From Spirochaetales bacterium (lineage in GTDB: Bacteria; Spirochaetota; Spirochaetia; SZUA-6; JAFGRV01), in contig JAFGKU010000018.1 in assembly GCA_016928415.1 (NCBI GenBank), forward strand, positions 1-49,090: a DNA stretch of 49,090 nt, given 5' to 3'. A model generated the notes under the pieces. It did no database searches, was not told the origin of the DNA, and saw only the letters and a program-made list of their open reading frames with translations. Positions 1 to 10,181 of the stretch are shown in pieces (within the stretch, counting starts at the first letter, position 1; every line of letters begins with the position of its first letter). The translations under genes were made by a program, and so were the position numbers.

Positions 1-1
1 A

Positions 2-3000
2 AAAATTATAATTAGACCGAACGAAACAATGGTACCCGGTACATATACGGCCGTATTGATATTCGCCAACAGGGGCAACAGGGATGTTGATACGGAAATA
101 TTGCTTAATATTACGCTTGCTTATCCCGCAGTAGTCGTTAACGGGGTCTATCCCGAAAAATGGAATAACCTGGATGGACCGGAAATAAACGTATTCGGGG
201 AAAATTTCCTGTCCGGTACAAAACTTTATTTTGATGAAACGGAGCTTGCCATAACGGACAACACGGGTCTTGCCTTAAAAGCCGATATTCCGCAGGGTGT
301 ACAGGCCGGTGAACACGAAATCATGGTAATGGGACCGAATGGTGACGTAGGAATCAAGACGGTAACTGTAGTTGAGCCTTTCTACGTGGTTATAGGTTAC
401 AAAACAGAGACCTTTGCGATGGCCGGTGAATCTGCACAATTTATCTTGGGCATTAAGGGCGCCGAAGGGTTTACTGGTAGCGCTTCCTTTGAAGTGCACG
501 ACGTACCTTCGGGTTGGAGTGCCGTATTGAACAGGAATATTATCGGTGTGGAAGAAACAGCTGTCCTGACAGTTACGATACCTTATACGGAAGGTTTGGG
601 AACAAAAACACTTACCTTAATATCCGATCAGGGTGATGTCCTTCCAATAACCGTGAACGTTGCGGCCGAATACCCCGCACCGCATATATCCAGCCTTTCA
701 CTTCTAAGCGGGATGAGCGGCGACGAACTTATAATTTACGGATACGGTTTTGGAGAAAACGGCAAGGTCATGATTGGGGAAACGGAACTCCCGATTGAAT
801 ATTATTCCAAGGATCTTGTGAAGGCAAGAATTACGGCCATTGCTGTTACAGGTCAGGTTACTCTCGTCAGGGACGGCTTGACATCAAATTCTGTAATATT
901 CTATGTGAAAAACCGCGGATTCAACCTGTATCCTGAAAAGACGGAAATGGTTTTAAAAGCGGGTGAATCGGCTGAAAACCAGATAATCGTAAGCGGATAT
1001 TCCGAACCGGTTTATCTCTCGATGGAATCGGATAACCCGGAAATAATGGGATTCCTTTCAACAAGTACAATTACACCGAACGGATCAGTGAAACTCTCCG
1101 TTACAGCTTTTGCGACGGCTGCTTCGGGAACGTATCCGATATCTGTGACGGGTTCATGCGGTGACCTGACAATCACGAAGATTATTGATGTCGTGATCGG
1201 TGATGCCTTTGCTTTCACGACACAGGCACTGCCCAAAGGCATGGAAAGTACCGACTATTCGTTTGTGTTATTGGCGGAAAACGGGTCTGGAACCGTTGTA
1301 TTTGCCCTTGAAAGCGGCAGCCTGCCGACGGGTTTAATCCTTGCCGAAAACGGAACCATTTCCGGCAGACCGGTTGAACCGGGAATATCGTTGTTTACCG
1401 TAAAGGCAACTGATGCTGAAGACCGGATACGCATTAAGGAATTCAGCATAGCAATTGAAGAAAATGCCTGGTCGCATGACAATAAGGATGCGGGCAATAC
1501 CCGTTATAATCCTGTCAAAGCCCCGGCGGATGACCGAACGGACTGGATTTCCAATGCCTTTACGGGCGCGAAAGAGATCCTGACAGGTTATAGAAGAATT
1601 TTCGTGCTTAACGACACGGAAATATCAGGTCTTGACAAGGATAAGGGAATCCTTATGTACAGGGTACCCGGATCGTTCAGCAACTGGGCGTATTCAGCAG
1701 GTCTGCTTTTCTGCCTGGATAATGAAAGCGAATTCAAAGCCCTTGATTCGTTCACGGGTAACATGAAATGGAGCAGGCAGAGCATCAGCAACTTTGTTAC
1801 GGACGGCAACACATTGCTGCTCGAGTCGGGCAATACGATTATGGTTGTGGATCCGTCGGACGGGACCCTTTTGAGCGAAATACAGGCAAACCTGCCGTAT
1901 GATGCGTCTTATGTATATCAAAATGCCGTATGCCACAAAGTTGAAGGGTCATCGGTGTTTAAACTTACGGATTCAGGCTGGCAAACCGTGTTTAGTGATC
2001 AGATCCCGATAACGGATATAGCCGCAGACAGCCTGAATATGGCCGTCCTGACTTCCGGTGGCAGGCTAACGTTGCTTGCTCCGGATTACCAGATTGCCTT
2101 ACAGATTGAAACAAATATCGTTTCAGGCAGAATTGTATTCGGCAGCGAAAAAGTGCTTGTATTTAATGATTACAGCACGGCTTGTTTTTATAGAACTGAC
2201 CTTTCCTTCCTTTATACAAAATCCATTCAGCCAGGACAGATCGGTTTTGCCAAAGAAAAATTATTTGTAACCGGTGATGACGGATTAAAAGCGATAAACG
2301 GGTATTCGGGATCCGTAATCTGGCAAATGAACATCCCAACGTTGGATCTTTGTATTGCCGGTGAAAAGCTGTATGCGCTTTCTGCCGATGGAAGGGTATT
2401 CAGTTACGGCGGTCCGGATAACATAAGCGCACCGGTAACCGCGCTTGTTTCCGTCCCGTCCCAACCTGACGGAACGAACGGGTATTATAAAACGCAGCCT
2501 ACGGTACGGCTTGTATCGTATGATCCTGAAACCTATGTTCAGGCGGTCCGGTACAGGTACGGCAGTAATTCTCTCACCCTATACGAAGGACCCATAACCC
2601 TCCCCGAAGGACAATACTCTTTCCTCTGGTACGGGACGGATAGTGCCGGGTTGAAGGAACAGGACAGGATTGTATACTTCAGAATTGACAGCCATGTTCC
2701 CGTTTCGACCTTGAATTTAACCGGAACACAAGGAACCAATGGATATTTTCTGTCACCGGTAACGGTAACCCTGATGGCACAGGACGACTTGTCTGGAGTT
2801 TCCCTGATCCAATACAGGATCAACGGAGGTGAATGGCTGGAATACGGTGGTGCGTTTACTTTGAATGTGGAAGGCAGTTATGATTTTGCTTATCGAGCCA
2901 TCGATACCGCGGGCAATGAAGAGACAGCAAGGAGTGTTCATATACAATTGGATCTAAACGATCCTGTAGTGAACGCGAGATTATATCAGATACCGGGTAT

Positions 3001-4720
3001 GGCGGCAGTAGTCTTAACCGCTTCCGACTCGTTAAGCGGCATTAATAGGATTGATTACAGCCTTGATAATGGTATTTTTATGTTTTGCGACAAAGTTATC
3101 ATAGTAACCCAACCCGGTGCCCATACAATCGGTTACCGGGCCGTTGACGGGTCCGGAAGAATGAGTGAGATAAAACAACTCGCCTTTGAAGTGACCGCTC
3201 CCGAAGAACAGGAATGGGTTCGCGACCTTGAGTTTGACTATCCTTCACACCATAGGAAGGTCATTCGGGACGTTAAACCCGGTATCCCGCTTTATTCACC
3301 CAGCCATGGGCGCAACAACGAAATCAAAGCCTTGCCGTCTTATATTTTAGGTGCCGATTTCATCCAGCTTTCCCTTGAAGACAAAAACGCGAAAGATGAT
3401 GATTTTATTACCTTTATGGCCGGTGTGGATGTTGATGTGTACATTCTGAAACACGCCAAGTCCGGGGCCGACCTGGCCGGATGGACACTGGTTGAGAAAA
3501 ATTATCCCGTGGAACCTCGAAAATACTTTAAGAGCGGTGCGGATGTTTATAAAAGGCATTATATAAAAGGGGAAAAGGTTAACATACCTGGTTCGAACGC
3601 GAAACAGGGCTGGGTGAACCTGGTATTTGTGCAGTACGCCGAATCGAACAACCTGGCCATAATTTTACCTTCAGCCGGAGAAGTGTTTTATCCGAACGAT
3701 AGTTTGGAATACATTGGTTCCATGGTAACCGGTCAACCCGTTACCTACCGGTGGTCCTACAGAATTGACGGGGACTGGGTCACCCTGCCGGCTTCAGGAA
3801 CATATGGGACTCTTACTCTGCCGTTTGTTGAAAAAACTTCAGCGTTTTACCTGAATGTGGAAGCGCTGGATATTAATAGTAATGTAATTGCTGTAAGGAC
3901 TGAAACTTATACATTAAAAAATGAATTTGACGTATACCTAATAGATCCCGGACCGGGAACCGAGGTAGTCTGTGGCAGCACGGTTGTGCTCGATTACACG
4001 GCACTGGATGCCAGGGGCGCAACGATAGACAACGAAGACATACTCTGGGCATACAGTACGGACGGCAAGAACTGGACCGGCATTACTGATGATACCTTTT
4101 TGGCACCCGCTACGCCCCAAACAATCACCCTGAAAGCGGAAACGGAATCACTCCCCGGAAAGACCCAGACCGTCAGCTACACTCTCTACACGGTCGACGA
4201 CTGGACTCCCGTAACCATCGCTTTCGGCAGGGGAACCAACGGCGAATACACGCTTGGCGAAGTAGAAACAATCCATGCCTCAGGTAAACAGTACGGATTC
4301 AATGTCGACCATACGGATCAGTCGGACACATTCCGTGTATTCAAACGGTTCCATGGCTGGGATAAATACTCGAATATAAGTTTAAAAAAGGACGGGAGCT
4401 TCAGTTACTCAAGCGGGAACGGCGTTTTCCGCGTGAAAGCGGTGTTCGGCCCCGCCTTGCCGTGGCAGGATTACCAGGGGACCATAGAAAACTACATGTT
4501 TACCACACACACGTACGGATGGGAACGGCTTTATGTGGTAGAGACGGTTCTTACCGTCACTGACGGCAAGATCACGATTAAGGGAGATGAGGGTTTACCC
4601 ATAGTGAGCCTGACCATAGAGCGGCTTAGGGAAAAGCCGCCGGATGAGAGTCCGCCCGGGCGAAGAAAGCCGGGTAAGAAGAAACATGAGAAGGACGACT
4701 GGAAAGGAGGTCGGAAATGA
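2..4720 (+). CDS. Giant multidomain surface/secreted protein (IPT, Ig-like, beta-propeller and OmpL47-like repeats), 5' partial
   Basis: The frame is open to the window edge, so the true start and signal peptide lie upstream; the Met at 29 is internal or at best an alternative start. Counting from that Met: IPT/TIG-like Ig domains near 36-113 and 216-292, two further beta-sandwich domains near 114-212 and 296-390, a He_PIG-like putative Ig domain near 394-475 (with LPTGL and SGRP motifs), a PQQ/WD40-like propeller near 480-800, then three OmpL47-type repeats near 805-1050 (DDLSGV, AIDTAGNEE). The end is a very basic Pro/Gly/Lys tail. Such modules mark extracellular adhesion or scaffold proteins; the exact role is unknown. 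The stop overlaps the next start (ATGA) and the tail codons contain that gene's strong ribosome-binding site (AAAGGAGG at 4703-4710), so the two giant proteins are co-expressed and probably act together. Confidence 0.8.
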   Translation, partial: KIIIRPNETMVPGTYTAVLIFANRGNRDVDTEILLNITLAYPAVVVNGVYPEKWNNLDGPEINVFGENFLSGTKLYFDETELAITDNTGLALKADIPQGVQAGEHEIMVMGPNGDVGIKTVTVVEPFYVVIGYKTETFAMAGESAQFILGIKGAEGFTGSASFEVHDVPSGWSAVLNRNIIGVEETAVLTVTIPYTEGLGTKTLTLISDQGDVLPITVNVAAEYPAPHISSLSLLSGMSGDELIIYGYGFGENGKVMIGETELPIEYYSKDLVKARITAIAVTGQVTLVRDGLTSNSVIFYVKNRGFNLYPEKTEMVLKAGESAENQIIVSGYSEPVYLSMESDNPEIMGFLSTSTITPNGSVKLSVTAFATAASGTYPISVTGSCGDLTITKIIDVVIGDAFAFTTQALPKGMESTDYSFVLLAENGSGTVVFALESGSLPTGLILAENGTISGRPVEPGISLFTVKATDAEDRIRIKEFSIAIEENAWSHDNKDAGNTRYNPVKAPADDRTDWISNAFTGAKEILTGYRRIFVLNDTEISGLDKDKGILMYRVPGSFSNWAYSAGLLFCLDNESEFKALDSFTGNMKWSRQSISNFVTDGNTLLLESGNTIMVVDPSDGTLLSEIQANLPYDASYVYQNAVCHKVEGSSVFKLTDSGWQTVFSDQIPITDIAADSLNMAVLTSGGRLTLLAPDYQIALQIETNIVSGRIVFGSEKVLVFNDYSTACFYRTDLSFLYTKSIQPGQIGFAKEKLFVTGDDGLKAINGYSGSVIWQMNIPTLDLCIAGEKLYALSADGRVFSYGGPDNISAPVTALVSVPSQPDGTNGYYKTQPTVRLVSYDPETYVQAVRYRYGSNSLTLYEGPITLPEGQYSFLWYGTDSAGLKEQDRIVYFRIDSHVPVSTLNLTGTQGTNGYFLSPVTVTLMAQDDLSGVSLIQYRINGGEWLEYGGAFTLNVEGSYDFAYRAIDTAGNEETARSVHIQLDLNDPVVNARLYQIPGMAAVVLTASDSLSGINRIDYSLDNGIFMFCDKVIIVTQPGAHTIGYRAVDGSGRMSEIKQLAFEVTAPEEQEWVRDLEFDYPSHHRKVIRDVKPGIPLYSPSHGRNNEIKALPSYILGADFIQLSLEDKNAKDDDFITFMAGVDVDVYILKHAKSGADLAGWTLVEKNYPVEPRKYFKSGADVYKRHYIKGEKVNIPGSNAKQGWVNLVFVQYAESNNLAIILPSAGEVFYPNDSLEYIGSMVTGQPVTYRWSYRIDGDWVTLPASGTYGTLTLPFVEKTSAFYLNVEALDINSNVIAVRTETYTLKNEFDVYLIDPGPGTEVVCGSTVVLDYTALDARGATIDNEDILWAYSTDGKNWTGITDDTFLAPATPQTITLKAETESLPGKTQTVSYTLYTVDDWTPVTIAFGRGTNGEYTLGEVETIHASGKQYGFNVDHTDQSDTFRVFKRFHGWDKYSNISLKKDGSFSYSSGNGVFRVKAVFGPALPWQDYQGTIENYMFTTHTYGWERLYVVETVLTVTDGKITIKGDEGLPIVSLTIERLREKPPDESPPGRRKPGKKKHEKDDWKGGRK

Positions 4721-7700
4721 AATTGAATATTAATGGCGTCTTTACACAAACAATTCTTTTTATTTTATTTTGTGCATGTGCATTCAATCTTTACGCAAAC
4801 GGCAGTAAGGAATCCCTTTCAAAGGATGCCTGGTTTTATCTTGACAAGGATAAATTAATTGATATACCTGTTCAGCTTGAATGGAGTCAAGGTCAATCGC
4901 GGGCCGTGTTCAACAGATCAAATAAGTCCCATGCTTTTTCATACATGGTTTACAAGGAAGACGGTGTTTATAAAAATTATCTCGGGTCTCCAATAATCGA
5001 CAGAGCCGATATTGCCTATCTTGATTATCTGTTTGCCAATACACGCAAGAATGATCAGATCATTGCGGATCAAGATCCGCTCAAATCCATGGTTTCGTTT
5101 ATTGGTGTCGCAAAAAGCTCAATCTCGATACCGGATAATATAGTGGCCGTGTTGAATTCCATTAGGATTTCAGGTGATACCGTCAAAATGGGATGGGTTA
5201 AATATGACCAGGAGAAACACCTGGATTGTCTGCTTTTTGAGGCGAAGTACGGCGGATATAATTACATGAGAATCGAAATCCGATTCATGACAGAATTTTT
5301 CGGTGGCGAGAGGGATCTTTTCGCAGCAGTTGATAAGTACCTCGAACTGCATTATAGACCGGAAACCTATAATTATGTACAAAAAGCCCTAGGATTTCTT
5401 GGGACTCTATTTAAGGATGAAATTCGGGCGGATACTTCCCTGGATCCGAGTCCTTATTTAAAGATAGTAAAGGAGTATTTGGAGTTCTATCTGAAGGATG
5501 TGGTTGATATAGCTGAAGTATGGCAGGAAGCTTTCGGCGGTGAAAAAGATGATGAATATTGCCTAATAAACCTTTTTGGCAGTCCGGGCTTTTGGCAGAT
5601 GTTCCGTTCTACCCATGATGCTTACAGTGATAAGAACCTGGCTTTTTTTCAAAATGAATTGAAGAAGAGCCTTCTACTGCATTTCAAATCAAAAGAAGAG
5701 GATAACAGGCCCGACATAAAACTCCCTTACATGGATCTGGGGCAGGATACGCTTGATGCAATTTATGGGAATCAGAGGAACATCTATACAATGGTGTACC
5801 TTGACTACTGTTATACGGTAAATAAGCCTGTACTTTCCTTATTGATTCAGCAAAAATTGAGCGGATATTGCAGCTATGATTACAGGCAATATGAATCAAT
5901 CAAGGATGATTTTGATTCTTCATCAATCAATACGGACGGTGAAAGAATAGCGGAGATGGCCATGCGTTACCTGACATGGGGTGTTGAATACACGCCATAT
6001 ACTGCTCAAAACACCATTTCCATCAGTTCAACGGGTAATCCGGTTTATGACATCAATTATGACCGTTTTATAAAGGATTGGATCACCGTTAAGGGAAACA
6101 GGAATTCAAACTACATTAAGGCGGGTGTAAATTACGGCACACCTGAAGAGAGTACGGGCATCCATGATCCCTCCGTTCCCAAGCAGGTACATTATCTGAA
6201 TATTGGGGATAAAACGGAGTCTTTCTATTTGATCGGCCGTGTTAAGGAATCGAATGTCAGCAAACAAATTCGTTTAGCCCGGATAGATCTTTGGAATGCC
6301 GAGAATATAGCATGGCAGCCCGGAAGAATTACGGAAATACTTTTACAGAATTCAACTGGCCAGTTTTCTGAAGTCCAGAAACAATGGATTTTTGACAAAA
6401 GGATTCAAAAAGGCAGTGGCGCTCCTAATTTGCATATTATTCGCAATAATCCGGATACCCCGATAGGTATTAATGTACGTTTCGGTAAACCCGAAACCGT
6501 GGGCGGCATACTTCTTGTTCGCGGTTACGTGGACAATTATTGGGCAACCAAAGATGATTTAAATAAGGGATTGTTCGAGATCGAATATACGATTTCGGAC
6601 GGAACGACCGGTGTTCTCAAGAGCTCCGATTTCAATGAATATGTTACCGATCCACGGACACCCGGGAGATTCATACATTACGGTATGAATGATTCGGGGA
6701 CGGTAATCAATGGAATTGCCGGAACGGGAACGGCATCCCCGTATTATTCTCAAGACAATTCAATGGTAATTAATGAGCACGCGGCATATTCGTATTTTAT
6801 CCCGAAAACGGAAATTCTTAATTGTATCCGCATTAATCTTAAGGACTGCACCAAGGCCCAATTTTTCAATGTATCGGAATTATGTGTCTTTGACGGCAAT
6901 CCTCTTCCATTCGGCAGGAATTACGATCGGAATATTGGTTTAATCAGCAGCACAACAAAACACGCAGCCTTGTTTAGCAACGGCAATTTCGGTTTTGGTT
7001 ATGACATTTCGGAAGGCAAGGACGTAAATCTTTATAACATTATTCTGTCTGCGAATATGCGGGTTAAAAATCTGGTTGTATGGGAAGAAAGTGCGGATCC
7101 CACCAAGGATTCCACCTATCTGAACCAGGAATTTCAGGTGATATCCTCGCAATTTGTGGCGGATCCGAATTTCACTGCCGAAATCGATTATGGCAGCATC
7201 GAGAAAGCGTGTAATAAATTATCGGATGAAAGGCTTCTTACCACCCCGTTTGTTGATGCCGATAACGAATTCAGCCTGGGTAATCCCCTTCCTTTTTCTC
7301 TATGGGGTATAGACTGCCCAAGGACTTTTGCCTATAAAATGAGCGAGCAGATCAATGCACGCGATCACTATAAAGGAAAAATTCTTGCGGCAATTCCCGA
7401 TTACCCGGAGGAAAATTTACGCAAGAAGGCTTCGATAAGAAATCTCTTCGCCAGGGTCAATACGACACGTGCACTTGACGGTTATAATATTGAAAACTAC
7501 AATTCCTGCTACATTAATGAATTGGATATCTTTAAGGTCGACAAGAACATCTCTCTATCTATCGATCCGGGAAATTACCGATACAGAGGGGCGGGATATC
7601 CCAATGCCATTTTGGGCGTTCCGGCTTCCAAACCTTATTTGCCAGGACTTGTCCCAGCAAATCCGGAAAAGTATAAAAATGAAATTGACAGCCTGTATTG

Positions 7701-10140
7701 TCCGGATAAGATTGCCGGTGTCGATTCCCTCGGGCTTCTCATCGGTTCATTGTCAATGGCGGGTTTTGATAATATCGTAAACGCCCTGAATCAACCTACC
7801 ACCAAAATTCTTGACGGCTTTTATCAAATGGATTCGGATATAGACCAGATCGATACGGTTCCCTTGAAGGGTTTACGAAACGGTAAACCCACGTATTATC
7901 CCCAGGGCAACAACAGCTTCCTCAACACACCATACAGGTTCAAGAATTCGGATCTGGAGAGAAATACCATACTCGTTCCCGATATCCATTTTATACAAAA
8001 AGGCGATTTACTGGTTAAATTCGGTCCGACCGGTGAATCACCTCATATCGGAATTGTTATTGGTTTCTTATGGGACGAACAACCCGCCTTTGGCAGCGAT
8101 ATCCGTGATTATTGGAACAAGGTAATCGTACTGTCCATCCGTGAAGGATTTCAGCATGTTACTCTCGGAACATGGGGATCCAACCCGAATATGTTCGGCG
8201 GCTTTTCGGTAACGCCTGAAAGCTATCATATCCGCAGGCTGGTAAAATTGAAACAAAACGGCAGCACGGGCATAAGTGGGGCCGTAGACCCGTTTGAAGT
8301 GGTGCGGGAAGTTGATAAAATCGGGGTGAATGTCGCCCTTCCGGATGCCGGGTCCTCAATCTGGAAAAGAAATCATTGGATACCCCTGTCAGGGGATAAA
8401 CATCTTGGTGGAATAGAAATAAACTTGACTGCGTATGATTCAGATAACAAGGAAATAGAATTAAGGGACGCAAACAATGAAGTTGTTCCGCTTCCGCCGC
8501 GTGATTTCGGATTTTTATATGAGGATATGGGAGTAGGTAAATCTAACCTTCTGACAAACCACGGCTGTGGAGTCAGCTTGTATGCCGATGTTGATGGTGC
8601 CGATGACATACTGTTATGTACCTTCGAGCGGACAACCGCTCCGGAAAAACTTCTGTACTTATCTAGTATCCAGGTTGAGGGATACGTGAGCCCATATATC
8701 CCGTATGAAACTTATGTTCAGGCATTGGTTCCTATCTCAGACCAGTATTATATTATAAAACAATATACCCCCGCATATTCGAACGGCCGGTTGTTTGTTC
8801 GTGATAAAAAATTGATATTCAGAAGCGAAAATGGTACTGAATACGATAAATTTTCCGTAGGTACCGATGGCACCGGACTCAGTGGAGATGACTATCTGCT
8901 CAGGTTCGGGCTGAAAAGTGACCCTGCCGTAACCTGTGTCGCGCCGGAGGAACAATTCCTCTCCGTCATGCCTAATGATTTCGTGATGAAAGAACTCGAG
9001 AGTTCTTTCAAAAGCATGCTTCAAGGCCTCCAAAATATCGGACAAATATCAGCCTCCGATTATGAAAACTTTGAACAGGTGTGGAATGATGATGATGAAA
9101 TAGGAGATAAAACAGATCTCTGGCTCTATGGGGCAAGGCTTTTATTCCATGATAAAATCAGCGGACGTATTCTTGGCAGCAGCGGCATTGAGAACTATAT
9201 GGATCAGTTTGATGATGTATATAATGCTTCTGGTCTTGACTCATTCCTCGATCCGGCAAATGAAAAGGTCACTCTTGATGATAAACAATTTGATGAGAAA
9301 GGTGAAGATTTCGACAAGTTTGGAAATGAAGAATATAATAGACCTAAAGGACAACTCCATCCATATTATATAGGTACTAGTGCGCATGATAGAATAGGAC
9401 AATATTATGAGGAGAAGCACTATGGTGAAGAAGTCTACTTGAACTATTATCCACTTTCTGGTATTTTGAAACGAATATTATCCGGAGATTTTACAAATCC
9501 CAAGAATATTATTACGGATGTGCTTAATCTTAAACCGGATATTACTAATCTTTCAAAACATCCTAGACATATATATGAGATAAAACCGGTGAAATATGCC
9601 ATCAATGGTATTGGTCAACTATGGTTATATATGTTAATATTAAATTCTGAACTCATCCACCCCGATTATAATACTGCACGGGATGAATTCTTTATACCCG
9701 GACCAGTAGGAGATCCGGGAACAATCGGTGTTGTGAGTGCAGCTGGAGGGTATGTTGTGTTCGCTTCTGTCCTTCCAGGTTTAATATTGTATGAATGGAT
9801 TCGTACGGAAAAAGGAGTGCCCCTTACGAAGGCGGTAGCTCTTGAAAAGTTCAGGGAATTCCTTGAGAAATTAAAGAAATATAACAAATTCGTGCCTGTC
9901 TATGCCCTTTTAGTTTCGGATGCTACTTTTATTTTGAATACCTTGAACACAATATCAGAATTGAACTCAATTTATATGGGCACTGATTTTGCCACTCCTT
10001 ATCTGATTGGCCAGCTGCAGGTGTCCGGTGTAATGACGGCCGGTGTGTTATTAGCGACTGCCGCTGTGTATTTTACTCCGGCTGTTCTTGCCTACGGCTG
10101 GGCTCTTCCCCCACTTCTACAAAAGGCTTTTGAATTTTAA
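4717..10140 (+). CDS. Giant secreted protein with degenerate NlpC/P60-like segment and C-terminal PD-(D/E)xK nuclease-like (polymorphic toxin) domain
   Basis: The protein is 1807 aa. The start is set by AAAGGAGG six bases upstream. An N-terminal hydrophobic signal (residues 8-27) precedes a possible signal peptidase I site (LYA/NG); FCAC could also be a relaxed lipobox. Residues 30-980 match nothing I recognise. Near 995-1117 a segment resembles NlpC/P60: GVDSLGLL around D1003-S1004, then KGDLL (1095-1099) and PHIGIVIG with H1110. The position expected for the nucleophilic Cys is Ser1004, so it may be inactive or binding only. Residues about 1545-1695 look like a restriction-endonuclease-fold toxin: H1557, then KPD with P1607-D1608, YEIKP with E1621 and K1623, Q1634 and Y1638 (QxxxY), ending in a hydrophobic ILYEW strand. 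About 110 residues with hydrophobic stretches follow. DNA coding 9.3-9.7 kb is AT-rich. This suggests a delivered nuclease toxin. The nuclease call is moderately strong; the delivery route is unknown. Confidence 0.75.
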   Translation: MKLNINGVFTQTILFILFCACAFNLYANGSKESLSKDAWFYLDKDKLIDIPVQLEWSQGQSRAVFNRSNKSHAFSYMVYKEDGVYKNYLGSPIIDRADIAYLDYLFANTRKNDQIIADQDPLKSMVSFIGVAKSSISIPDNIVAVLNSIRISGDTVKMGWVKYDQEKHLDCLLFEAKYGGYNYMRIEIRFMTEFFGGERDLFAAVDKYLELHYRPETYNYVQKALGFLGTLFKDEIRADTSLDPSPYLKIVKEYLEFYLKDVVDIAEVWQEAFGGEKDDEYCLINLFGSPGFWQMFRSTHDAYSDKNLAFFQNELKKSLLLHFKSKEEDNRPDIKLPYMDLGQDTLDAIYGNQRNIYTMVYLDYCYTVNKPVLSLLIQQKLSGYCSYDYRQYESIKDDFDSSSINTDGERIAEMAMRYLTWGVEYTPYTAQNTISISSTGNPVYDINYDRFIKDWITVKGNRNSNYIKAGVNYGTPEESTGIHDPSVPKQVHYLNIGDKTESFYLIGRVKESNVSKQIRLARIDLWNAENIAWQPGRITEILLQNSTGQFSEVQKQWIFDKRIQKGSGAPNLHIIRNNPDTPIGINVRFGKPETVGGILLVRGYVDNYWATKDDLNKGLFEIEYTISDGTTGVLKSSDFNEYVTDPRTPGRFIHYGMNDSGTVINGIAGTGTASPYYSQDNSMVINEHAAYSYFIPKTEILNCIRINLKDCTKAQFFNVSELCVFDGNPLPFGRNYDRNIGLISSTTKHAALFSNGNFGFGYDISEGKDVNLYNIILSANMRVKNLVVWEESADPTKDSTYLNQEFQVISSQFVADPNFTAEIDYGSIEKACNKLSDERLLTTPFVDADNEFSLGNPLPFSLWGIDCPRTFAYKMSEQINARDHYKGKILAAIPDYPEENLRKKASIRNLFARVNTTRALDGYNIENYNSCYINELDIFKVDKNISLSIDPGNYRYRGAGYPNAILGVPASKPYLPGLVPANPEKYKNEIDSLYCPDKIAGVDSLGLLIGSLSMAGFDNIVNALNQPTTKILDGFYQMDSDIDQIDTVPLKGLRNGKPTYYPQGNNSFLNTPYRFKNSDLERNTILVPDIHFIQKGDLLVKFGPTGESPHIGIVIGFLWDEQPAFGSDIRDYWNKVIVLSIREGFQHVTLGTWGSNPNMFGGFSVTPESYHIRRLVKLKQNGSTGISGAVDPFEVVREVDKIGVNVALPDAGSSIWKRNHWIPLSGDKHLGGIEINLTAYDSDNKEIELRDANNEVVPLPPRDFGFLYEDMGVGKSNLLTNHGCGVSLYADVDGADDILLCTFERTTAPEKLLYLSSIQVEGYVSPYIPYETYVQALVPISDQYYIIKQYTPAYSNGRLFVRDKKLIFRSENGTEYDKFSVGTDGTGLSGDDYLLRFGLKSDPAVTCVAPEEQFLSVMPNDFVMKELESSFKSMLQGLQNIGQISASDYENFEQVWNDDDEIGDKTDLWLYGARLLFHDKISGRILGSSGIENYMDQFDDVYNASGLDSFLDPANEKVTLDDKQFDEKGEDFDKFGNEEYNRPKGQLHPYYIGTSAHDRIGQYYEEKHYGEEVYLNYYPLSGILKRILSGDFTNPKNIITDVLNLKPDITNLSKHPRHIYEIKPVKYAINGIGQLWLYMLILNSELIHPDYNTARDEFFIPGPVGDPGTIGVVSAAGGYVVFASVLPGLILYEWIRTEKGVPLTKAVALEKFREFLEKLKKYNKFVPVYALLVSDATFILNTLNTISELNSIYMGTDFATPYLIGQLQVSGVMTAGVLLATAAVYFTPAVLAYGWALPPLLQKAFEF

Positions 10141-10181
10141 GGTGTTGAATGAGAATTATTGATATCCTAAGGATAATATAA

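Noticed and set aside
9721-10140. Pore-forming toxin suggested by C-terminal hydrophobic stretches
   Set aside because: The nearby PD, ExK and QxxxY residues fit a nuclease better; the first hydrophobic stretch matches the closing strands of that domain. The last 110 residues remain unexplained.
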